DNA of 64,000 nucleotides, taken from Halicephalobus mephisto (taxonomy: Eukaryota; Nematoda; Chromadorea; Rhabditida; Panagrolaimidae). The stretch covers positions 310,001 through 374,000 of the forward strand of contig SWDT01000020.1 in NCBI GenBank assembly GCA_009193035.1, written 5' to 3'. Under the pieces are notes generated by a model. The model was not told the DNA's origin, ran no database searches, and worked only from the letters and a program-made list of their open reading frames with translations. The position numbers and the translations under genes are program-made. Within the stretch, counting starts at the first letter, position 1. Each line of letters opens with the position of its first letter. Below, piece by piece: positions 47,180 to 57,200 of this stretch.

Positions 47180-48630
47180 ATGACAAATTCCAGTCCGAAT
47201 TCCCCTCAACTGGAAACCTCGAGTTCCCCCGCTGTCGGCTTGGATACTGTAGGGACGAATCTCCAGAAGATTGCCCAAGCAAAGTCAGTTTTATTTTTTT
47301 AAATAATTCAAAAATAAAATTTTCTAAATTTCTAGAAGCTTCTGGAGGATTTCAGAAGTTTTTAGAATCCTCCAGGGAGTTTTCTGAAGTTTTCAGAATC
47401 CTACTGAGATTTCTGAATTCTTCTACAATCTCATGGAGATTTCTAGAATCTTTCAGAATTTTATTGAAGCTTTCAGAAGCTGTTAGAATCCTCCTGGAAG
47501 TCTTCTGAAGCTTTCAGAATCCTACTGAGATTTCTGAATTTTTCTAGAATCTTTCAGAATCCTGTTGAAGCTTCTAGAAGATTTCACAAGCTTTCAGAAT
47601 TCTGTTGAGACTTCTGAATTTTTCTACAATCTCATGGAGACTTCTAGAACCTTCCAGAATTCATTGCAAACTTCTGAAATCTTGGATTTTTGAAGTTTTT
47701 AGAAGATTTTAAAAATTTAATTTAAATTAAAAAATTTTTTAAATTTTCAGATGGAAACTTGACGACTTCGCCAATCGTCAGAACGAACTTCTGGCAGAAT
47801 TGTCTGAATTCCAGAAGACAGAAGGCTTCATCAAGAAGACTCTCGAGACGATTTCTGAATTGAACACGGAGAAGGAAGCTCACAGTGACGTCATCCAACT
47901 GATAAACAAGGACAAAGATGATCTTGAAAAAGTCATAAATTCTGCCAAAGAAGAACAACGAGAAATTCAAGAAAATCTGATGCTCAAATATCAGCAAATA
48001 TTCGAAATAATCGAACAAGCAAACAAACTTGCTACTGATTCCGGAATTCCAGAATCCGAATTGATCGGGCCCAACGTTGTTCCTCAAAATGCAATTTCAA
48101 AGTAATTTTTTATTTTTTTATATTTAAAATTTTTCTAAAAAATTTTTGATTTTTGAAAATTTCTTTGATTTTTTTAAACATTTGTTTAAATTTTATTTTT
48201 AGGAAGTTTCTTGAATTTTTTTGTTTAATTTTCTAGAAAATTAAAAATTGATGATTTTAGTGCTGCTCAACAGGCCCTTCTGACGTCATCCCAGAGACCC
48301 CTGTCGAACAGACCCCCGTCCAGCAACCCCCAATTTCCGGCTTTTCCTTTATTTTTCGATTTTCCTCCGGCAATGAGACAAGCAGCGGCTTCGCTGATGT
48401 TGCAGTCGATGGATCCATCGCGGAATCTTTCAATGTTCAACCCTGGACCTTCGAAGTCTTCAGAATCCCTCCACCAAAGTCCTCCGATGAAGGAATGCGC
48501 TTCTTGTCATCAGCAAATCCACCGAAATGCCCCTATTTGTCCCATGTGCAAAAACAAATCCAGATCCAAAAATCCGAAAAAACCAAAACGAAGACCCGAC
48601 AACGGTGAAGGAGGGACTTCTCGATGTTAA
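47180..48630 (+). CDS. ZC4H2 zinc-finger protein, paralogue A
   Basis: Exons 47180-47283, 47751-48101 and 48261-48630 give 274 residues. A long coiled coil covers about residues 36-140 ([36 protein letters not shown]). A Pro/Ser-rich linker follows, then the diagnostic C4H2 finger [20 protein letters not shown] and a basic tail [11 protein letters not shown]. The finger and NPKKPKR tail closely match animal ZC4H2, a nuclear protein acting in neural development and ubiquitin-linked control of BMP signalling. TTTCAG three bases before the ATG suggests trans-splicing. A second ZC4H2-type gene lies 4.4 kb downstream on the same strand. Confidence 0.92.
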
Positions 48631-49884
48631 TCAATTTCGAAAATTAACGATTTTAAATATTCTCAGGATTTGTAAAAATCTTTTTGAATCATTGAAGAAA
48701 ACTCGGAATTTCAAGTGGATTCTAAAATTAAAAACATTCTTTTTTGAGAAATCTGAAATAGAATCAGTTTTTAAAAATTTGAAAAAATTCTGATTTCTAA
48801 AATTTGGATTTTGAAGTTTCCAGAAAATTTTAATTTCTGAATTTTGAAGTAGATTTTATTAGAAAATCGAAAAAACCAAGTAATTGATGAATTTTATTAT
48901 GCACAAAAAATTTTTAGTTACATAAAAATTACAAAATATGACAGAAATGAACACAATCGTCGCATTTTTCATGAATATTTGACTTTTGTGACGAAAATTA
49001 AAACATAACAGTGATGATTTGCATTTGTTACTGTACTAAAAGTTAGGGTTTTTGTACAGTAAGAAGAATATTCCACCAAAGACATAACAACAAGAACATT
49101 TCGTCAATCTGTGATAATAAGAACACTTCACCAATCTATGGCAATAAGAACATTCCACCAAAGACATAACAAGAAGAACACTTCACCAATCTGTGATAAT
49201 AAGAACGTTTTGTCAAGGATATGGCAATAGGAACACTTTGCCCATCATTAGCAGAGAAAATGTTTCACCAATTCACTACACAAAAAAGCACAACTTTTGG
49301 TTCTGTAACAATTGCAAAAGGTGACACAATCGTCACATTTTCCACGAATAGTTGACATCTGTGACGAAAAACAAGGATTAGAATGACGTTTAGGGATTTA
49401 TGATTATTGTCAATCTTTAATTACAAAAATACAAATAAAAGTAAAAACTTCTGAGAAATTTTAAGTTTAAAAAAATTAAAAAATCCGCAAATTTATTTTC
49501 AAATAGAATTATTCATGACGATCGTGAAAAAAGAAAAATATCTGTGATTTATTTGATCGAATTTGATAATCAAAATTCGACTTCATAGTTTGATATCGAA
49601 ATTTGATTTTGAAGTTCGATTTCACAGTTCACAGTTCAAAGTCAAAGTTTGATGTCGAAGTTCAGTATGTTAATTTTCTTCCTACTCAGTTAACTGATTT
49701 TTCCCATCACTTTAGGATACAAAATATAACTCTATTTTCGCCGAAATTCCTAGACATGAAGCCATTTCTACCTACAAACGATCTTCGAAGATTTGGAGCA
49801 CTGAAAAAAGCAATGACAACCCCAATACTAGAAGTGGTCATGATATATGAAAAGTAAGTGATTTTTTCGAAGAAAAAAATGAAA
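48631..49884. other. Intergenic with minisatellite and one orphan exon-like frame
   Basis: 49060-49260 is a 30-bp minisatellite (AAGAACACTTCACCAATCTG). It is flanked by a direct repeat with CACAATCGTC at 48950 and 49325. An orphan frame at 49716-49855 sits between acceptor CACTTTAG and donor GTAAGT. It includes MKPFLPTNDLRRFGALKK, and the Tc1-like element begins 30 bases after its donor. The gene it belonged to is unknown. Confidence 0.5.
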
Positions 49885-49995
49885 TACAGTACCGGACAAA
49901 AGTGAATACCCCTTCACATTTTGGCGCTACTTTTTTGTTGTTTAATGAATTATTGTATTAACGTGAAAATTTGCATTGTTTTATTTATTTTAGAG

Positions 49996-51143
49996 ATGGT
50001 ACCACGTCAAGAACACTCCCTAGATGTGAAGAACCGGGTTATGGCCTTTTTTGACTCTGAGGAAACAATTCGTAATGCTGCAGCCACATTCTCAGTCAGC
50101 GTGAACGCAATTAAGCTCTGGAAGAAGAATATGAAGAAGCGAAAAACTCTGGAGAATAAGCCACAATCAGGTGAGCCAAGGAAAACTAAAAATTATCAAG
50201 AGAAATCCATGAAGCGGCTATCACAGTCCAACCCGAGACTTACCGCCCATCAAGTTCTTCAAGTGAATGGACAGCCTGGTGTAAGTGTCCGCACTGTTCG
50301 CCGAAAGCTGATTGAGTCTGGACTTCATGGAAGCCATGGAATTCGAAAACCTCTCATCTCCAGGAAGAACAAGACAGATCAATCACGCTGAATAAGGGAA
50401 CGCAAGGAGTGAAAGAAGAAGCAGTGGGAGAAAATTCTCTGGAGCGATGAAAATATAATTTGTTTTCTTCTGATGGGATTACATAGGTGCGTCGTTCTAA
50501 ACGCAAAAGATTTGATCCCCGTTACCAAATACCCACTGTCAAGCATGGGGCTGGCAGTGTTATGGTTTGGGGATGTTTCAGTGTCTCCGGCGTAGGTCCT
50601 TTAGTACGCATCCGAGGGAATATGGTGCTGATATATGCCGTGATATACTGTTGGACCCATGGAGAAGAACCTTCGCCCAAGACCTGAAGACACTGGACAT
50701 GACATGGGAAGAAGCTGAAACACTCGCCCGGGACCGGGAAAATTGGAGAATAATTGTTGCCCAATATGCTGTTTAGCATGAATGAAAAAAAAATACTGTT
50801 GGACCACATGCTCCCATTTGTTAGGTTTAATTTGTATTCTAGATGGATGTTCCAGCAAAATAATGACTCAAAGCATAAATCAGTTATCGTTCAAAAGTGG
50901 TTCAAGGCTCAAAAAGTGAAGATATTACCATGGCCTCCACAGAGTCCTGATTTAAATCCAATTGAACACCTCTGGGACGAACTGGATTGTCGCACTAAGC
51001 ACATCAAAGTGCGAAATGCAGACGAAAAACTCCAAATTTTGAAGGCAATGGTATAACATCGACCAGACAACAATTGATCGCTTGATCAACTCGATGCCAA
51101 GTCGTTGCCAAGTAGTTCGCACAGCTAAGGAGTTCTCTACTTG
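49996..51143 (+). pseudogene. Broken Tc1-type transposase
   Basis: An N-terminal HTH region (FFDSEETIRNAAATFSVSV) and a second HTH (HQVLQVNGQPGVSVRTVRRK) are open to a stop at 50391. Conserved pieces then continue in other frames: KKQWEKILWSDEN (first catalytic Asp), RFDPRYQIPTVKHGAGSVMV, WMFQQNNDSKH, and SPDLNPIEHLWDELD (Glu). The spacing is DD34E, but the second Asp (QQD in the family) reads Asn here. There are at least one stop, several frameshifts and the LINE insertion, so it is inactive. Transposase of this type cuts and pastes at TA sites. Confidence 0.92.
50657..50793 (+). mobile_element. 5'-truncated non-LTR retrotransposon nested in the Tc1 element
   Basis: A 137-bp insert is bounded by an 11-bp target duplication, TACTGTTGGAC, at 50646-50656 and 50794-50804. 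It encodes the extreme C-terminus of a LINE reverse transcriptase (WRRTFAQDLKTLDMTWEEAE, then LARDRENWR), a stop, a short UTR and an A9 tail. Removing it restores continuity of the transposase segment RDILLD-HMLPF. These are hallmarks of target-primed reverse transcription. Confidence 0.92.
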
Positions 51144-51954
51144 ATATTGAGTTCATTCTATAGGTTATTGCGTTGTTAGAGTTACATTTTCACGGTTTAT
51201 TAATATTAAATCCTTAAAGGTATGCACTTTTGTCCCCGGTTAATTTGATTCTTCATTTTTACTAATTTAGTAATTAGGAACTTTAATTCTTGTATTTGAC
51301 TATTCTACTTGTTGTCTTTTTCCAATAAATTTTTAAAAACACCAGACCAATTTCAACAACTTTGAAGGAAGTTATGATCAAAAATGTGAAGGGGTATTCA
51401 CTTTTGTCCAGTACTGTAATAGGAGAGAAAGAAAAAGATGAAATAACAAGAGAGAAATCAAGTCAAAAGGAAAAACTGTCTTTGAAAAAGAGAACATTTC
51501 CATTTTCATATATAATTTTTTTTTTAATTTTGATTTTTTGATTTTCAAATGCTCGAAGCAATATATCAACTTTCTGTTATTCATTAGTAACATTTAATTT
51601 GTTCATTAACACATAAAATGACGAATTTATTTTTCCAATTGTTATTTCTTCTGGATGAATCAGAAACTTTTGAACCGTTTTCGGTTGCGTCTTCTTCAAT
51701 GACTAAATTGCCGTCTTTTCTGTTTGAAAAACGGTTTTTCTCATGGAAAAATTTTGACAGAAAATTGTTTTCTCAATTTTCATTATTTTTTTGTTCAATT
51801 TTATTTTTTATAAAAATCTTTTGATTTTTGTTTTTTTGAAGACTTCCTGTGGAGAAAAGTGGCTCGATGTCGGATTAAGTGGTTTCGAGCAGGTGGATCT
51901 GGACTCTTGATTCTATTTTTCTCGAAAGTCGGACATCCAGATCCAAATAAGGAA

Positions 51955-52038
51955 GCTCGTCTAAAATATGTAAGGCTTACAGGGGGAGGGGGATCCAGAA
52001 AAGCGCCATGTAAGCCTTACATACTTTAGACAAGCTCC
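51955..52038. mobile_element. Small foldback (MITE-like) element, copy 1
   Basis: A 23-bp arm GTCTAAAATATGTAAGGCTT(ACA) pairs with TGTAAGCCTTACATACTTTA(GAC), one mismatch. The loop begins GGGGGAGGGGG. Confidence 0.8.
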
Positions 52039-52076
52039 CTTATAGGTTATTTTTAGCTTTTTTTAAATTTAGAGAG

Positions 52077-52162
52077 CTTGCCTAAAATATGTAAAGCTTA
52101 TAGGGGGAGGGGGTCCCAGAAAAGTGCCATGTAAGCCTTACATATTTTAGACAAGCTCCCTA
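52077..52162. mobile_element. Small foldback (MITE-like) element, copy 2
   Basis: Direct repeat of the element at 51955, with the same stem and the same G-rich loop. It is separated from copy 1 by about 40 bp. Confidence 0.8.
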
Positions 52163-53014
52163 AGGTGTGAAATGTGTTCGACCTTCAAATTGACCAGGCT
52201 TCCCGGAAACCTCAACTAGATTTTACGAGTTCTTTGTCGAATTTGAAAAACTCAAAAATGCTCTTCTTATTTGTTTTTCGAATCATACTGTAAAATTTTT
52301 GAAAAAATATATTTAAAAAATTTTATTTTTTAGAATTTTCCTGAAATTCCTAAGTTTTGTACTTTTTCTAGATCTTTAAATTTTTTAAGTTTTAAAATCT
52401 ATGAAATTTTTTGAAAATTTTAAATCTAGAAAATTTCAGAAATTTTCATATTTTGTTTTTATAAGTTTTTTTTGAAGGTTTTAGTTTTCTGAGGAATTTT
52501 TATAATATTTTAAAAGTTTTTGAAATTTTCTGAAAATTTCAGAATTTTCTGGGAAATTTAAAATTTCTTATAATATTCTGTTTTTATGAATTTTTTTTGA
52601 AAGTTTCAAAAAATTTCTACAATAAGAGTAATGGAGCCCATCTTCGGCAATTTCCTTGATTGTACGGTAACAGTTACGAAACAGTCGCATAAAATCAACG
52701 CGCTGGTTACTGTAGTTTTCATGAGATCCCTGATATTCGCGTCGAGACGATTTCATAACAATGTCCATTTCCGCTTTTTTATAATAACATATTTTATAAT
52801 ATATATTTTATTTTATAATATACATTTTTAAAGTTTTGCGAAATTTTTTAAAAATTCCAGAATCCTCCACAAAATTCTAGGAACTTTTGAGAATTTTTAG
52901 GCTTCAAACGCTTCTGTGAAATTTTCAGAAACTTTTTTGAATTTTTGAAAAATTCCAGAATTTTCTATTTTATTTTTAAAAATTTTTTTGAAATTACAAA
53001 ATCAAATTTTTCAG

Positions 53015-54144
53015 ATGGAATTATTCGAAAAAAATTCTGAAAATAATTTTACAGTAACCAGAGAAATTTCCGAAAAATTGTTTTCCATCGCTTCATGCAG
53101 GTTTGTTTGTTTTTTTGTATTACAGTAATCCATATAATTTCAGCTCGAAGTTAATCCAAATTGAAACTTTTATTTTGGAAATTAACGAATATTCGAAAAT
53201 TTTCGAAAAAAACCTCCAGTTAAAATCCGAATTCGAAAAAATTTTTTCGGATCTCGAAACCGAAAGGAAATCTCACGCCGAAGAACTCAGAATCATCAAC
53301 CAGGACATAAATCACCTCGAAGATGTTCTTAAAGAAATAAAAAGTTTTCAAAAAAATCAAAAAATTTTTTTAAAACAAAAATATTTTATTTTTAAAACTG
53401 AATTATTATTTTTGAACAAAATTTTTCAAAAATGCGGAATTTCGAAAAATAATTTTATTCCTTTCGAAATTATTCAAGAAAAATTTGAATTTTTGGAAAC
53501 AAAAAATCAGAATCACTGGAGTACTGTAGATTCTGGATTCAAGCCGGCTTCTGGAAGTATATATTTCCCTTCTGGTTTTCCTACTGTAGGACCTTCCCCG
53601 AGACCTTTGGGGACGTTCTTTGAAGATATTTCGAAATTAAAAGTAAGTTTAATTAAAACAAAAAATCAATTTTTTTACGAAAATTGTCTCGACACGAATT
53701 TCAGGATTTAAATTATAAAAAAATCAATTTTTTTACGAAAGTTGTCTCAATACGAATTTCAGGATTTAAATTATAAAAAAATCAATTTTTTTACGAAAAT
53801 TGTCTCAATACAAATTTCAGGATTTAAATTATAAAAAAATCAATTTTTTTACGAAAGTTGTCTCGACACGAATTTCTAGAAAACTTTAAATTTTGAGGTT
53901 TTTGATTTTAGTTTTTTCTTGGATTCTGGTAGACTTCAGGATTTTCCTCAAATTTCCATAGGATTCTGAATTTCTAGAAGTTCTTTGAAAATCCTAAAAA
54001 TTAAAATATCAATAATTTCGAAATTGTATTTTTATTTTTTTTCAGAATTGCCAATCATGTAACCAGAAAATCCACCGAAATGCCCCTGTTTGTCCTCTTT
54101 GCAAAGCCAAAAACACCTCCAAAACAAAAAAACTGAAAAATTAA
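53015..54144 (+). CDS. ZC4H2 zinc-finger protein, divergent paralogue B
   Basis: Exons 53015-53100, 53144-53642 and 54046-54144 give 227 residues in phase. The coiled coil ([31 protein letters not shown]) aligns with the human ZC4H2 region before its finger better than paralogue A does. The finger [20 protein letters not shown] keeps the four Cys and His residues. The tail is shortened to KTKKLKN and lacks the NPKKPKR block. TTTTTCAG abuts the ATG directly, implying trans-splicing. The last intron is built of a 54-bp tandem repeat. Both copies look functional, but B evolves faster. Confidence 0.9.
53650..53885. repeat. 54-bp tandem repeat with acceptor-like cores in ZC4H2 B intron
   Basis: Four units of ATCAATTTTTTTACGAAAGT then TGTCTCGACACGAATTTCAG and GATTTAAATTATAAA. 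The first unit begins within 15 bases of the exon-2 donor, and each carries AATTTCAG. Confidence 0.88.
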
Positions 54145-54217
54145 ATTTGTCAAATTTTTTATTGAGGTACAATTCCCGAGGTAAAATAAATTTTTTTCAA
54201 TTTGGTATTTGGAAAAA

Positions 54218-57200
54218 TTAAAACATGAATACTGTAGGTTTTTGTTTGTTCCCAACAACTTGGTCTGGAGTCCTGGCAACCTTAGGTCTCGACCCGAAAA
54301 CAGCAGTGTATTCATTGACATTTGCATCTTCAGGAATTCTGGAATTTACTTTTCCGACGACCGGAGCTGCATCGAGGGCTGTTGAAGACGAAACTTTCAA
54401 CGGTGGATGAGAAGAATTCGCAACCATTTCCTCAGCAATAGAAGATTCTGATTTCCGTCTATGTCGAAATTTCGAAACTTCTGGAATTTTAACCGGTTCA
54501 GGAATGTGTTTTTTCGGAGATTTGTGGATTTCTGATTCATTCACCGTTGAAATCATTTCTTTGATTTTTGAAAAGTTTTTCTTATGATGATGCCGCCATT
54601 GATTCACTGAAATTCCAAAAATTTTAAAATCAATAACTTTTAAATTTCAAAAATTTCAAAATTATTAATTTTTAAATTTCAGAAATTTTAAAATTAATAA
54701 CCTTTAAATTTCAAAAATTTTTAAATTATTAATTTTTAAATTTCAAAAACTTTTAATTTAATAACCTTTAAATTTCAAAGTTAATAGAAATGTTTTAAAA
54801 TTTAAACTAAAAAAATTCTAAAAAGCGCGAGTCGATTTTTATAATTGCCAAATTTACCATTTTTAAACTTTTACTCGCTTTTGTGCGAGAATTCAAAAAT
54901 TTCAAATTACATTATTATAAAAATATAAAACTTAAGTTTGTGTGGATTTCTCTCAACACGAAATTATGGACTTTTCTAAAAAATTAGAATTTAGATAAAA
55001 AACGCAACAGTGGGAGTTGATTTGCCAGATTCACCATTTTTAAATTTTCGCACTTGCGCAGAAATTCAAAAACTATATATCATTTTTTAGTCCTAATATT
55101 TCCCAAGTGAATTTAAAAATTCAAAGGGTTTACCGGCAGCTTTGAGGCCAGTCGGACCAATTAACGGTTTTCGTTTGTCGTTTTCGGCGACAAAAGTGGC
55201 AAAACTGGCGACGGAATTCATTCTTTGACCTAGCGGAGATCCTGGAGGAACAGGGATCGGTTCCCGAGGAATTGGGTTATCTTTAACAAAGTGTTTTCTA
55301 TTTAGCGGAGCTTCTCTTCTGACGATCGACTTCTGAATCGGCTTCTGAACTGCAGGGAACTGTCTTCTAGGAACAGTCCCCGGAGGAGCCGCGTCTTCCG
55401 TCGACGGAGGTACTTGTTGTCCCGCAAGTGTGTATTTCTTCTGAAGCAGCACTTCTCCGAAAAACTCCGTCATCGTCGGAATCAGGGTGTCCGTGGAGTC
55501 CACTTCCGCCTCCACGTAATCTTCTTCGTCGTCCTCATCAGATTCTTTTCTTTTCCCGACGTCAATCTCTGAAAACAAAAGTTATTTCATATATCAATTT
55601 ATATTTAAAAAATCAAAACTCCCTGGAATCTGTACAAAATCGATAGAATTTTGAGTTTTCCTTGTTCCTGAGACAATAGTCTGTGAACTTTGCAAATCCG
55701 TCACAGCTATAGTCTCAGGGAAAAGGCAAACTATTATTTGGTAGTAATAATAATAGATTTAATATATTTAAAAAATAATTCAGATTGGCCACGAGACGGA
55801 AAAACAGTGTTCGGTCGTCGTCGGTCCGTCTTTCAAGTTTCTCTGGCTACCTATCCCCGGGACGTTTTTCAATGAAACTCCCCACCTACCATCTCTCAAA
55901 GACCTAATCATACTATTACATATCAAAGACAAAAATTCCTACAAAAGACGAATTCCTAAAATTTTGAAATAACTTTGAAAACTTAGGATTTCATATATTG
56001 ATTTTGGAGTTGCATTGTTGTAAACAAGAAATAAGAGCTTTTTCGAACTAGTTTCAACACGAAACTTTGAGATTTCTTAAGATTTTCATGGAAATTTCAG
56101 GACTTAGGTAAAGGGATAAGAAGCGAGAGTGAGCGAAGACGCGAGTCGACTTCGGTGCAAGTTGCCAGAATTACCATTTTCCTACTCTCACTCGTCCTTG
56201 CGCGGGAATTCAAAAATTAGATTACTATCGAAATTAAAAATAAGTATTTTCATGAAATCATTTTTATGCAAATTTCAGGATTTAGGTAAAATATACAAAA
56301 ACAGCATGAGTAGATTTCTGCTGTTTACCAGATTTACCGTTTTCCTACTCTCACTCGCCCTTGCGCGGGAATTCAAAAATTTCTGAAATTTTTACATTTT
56401 AATTTCTAATTTTAATATTATCTACAGTAAATCATAATTATAAAGCTAAATTCTCCGAAAATTTATATTTTTTAATTTTTCTAAAAATTCTACTTTTAAA
56501 AGAAAATTTTCAAAATTTTATTTTTTTAAAGAAATTTTTCAAAAATCTAAATTTCCAAATTTTTTTTGACCGTTTAGTTTGCTTTGGGCGAAATTCGAAG
56601 GGATGTCTGGCACACACAGGTACCCCGATGCAGTGCACGCCAATTTTGAGTCGTTTTTATCTGGCTGCCTGGGGGTATCAGTCTCCAACAGGTACCGTTC
56701 AAAACTTACTTTAATTAACGAAAAATAAAAAACAATACTACTTTTTAATAAAACTACCGTAATCTAAGAATTTTAATTTTCCAACAAAACAAAACTGGTC
56801 GTCGATGAAATTCAAAAATGACTATTAAATCAGAAGCCGGGAAACGAGGGAGGGGCGAGTGAGATCTGACCTCAAAAAAATTAAATCTTTTTTTGATGGC
56901 CTGATTTTAGAGAAAAATCAATGTCAACCGCTTCGACGAATAATGTCGGAATGAGTCTACTGACGATGCCCCCGGCCTGGCACAATTCAGACGGACAGAT
57001 GGCACAGTTTTGTGACCGACATTTTTTTTACAAGACCTTTTTTGAATTTTAACCCATTGGCTAACAGAGAGCTGGCCACTGGTCAGCACGCTCCGCCCAG
57101 TTAAATTTTTATACACTTGTTACGCAAGCCACTTTTTTCATTTCGTGCCAGTTAGGACGGACAAACAATTCGCAAACAGCTGGCACGAGAGAGAGACGAC

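Larger units (their letters stand above)
49885..51418 (+). mobile_element. Decayed Tc1/mariner-type DNA transposon
   Basis: The ends are inverted repeats of about 38 bp, TACAGTACCGGACAAAAGTG and its complement CACTTTTGTCCAGTACTGTA. TA dinucleotides at both edges match the Tc1 target site. The 1534-bp length is normal for the superfamily after removing the 148-bp LINE insertion. Only about one mismatch separates the two TIRs, so the insertion is fairly young. Confidence 0.95.
51419..53014. other. Intergenic between Tc1 element and ZC4H2 B
   Basis: It contains two foldback elements (listed separately). A short coding-like frame at 51841-51960 (KVARCRIKWFRAGGSG) and a minus-strand frame at 52768-52600 (NQRVDFMRLFRNCYRT) have no clear gene structure. 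The rest is AT-rich. Confidence 0.5.

Noticed and set aside
48950..49380. Regular spaced repeats resembling a CRISPR array
   Set aside because: Units are contiguous imperfect minisatellites in a nematode genome, with no unique spacers.
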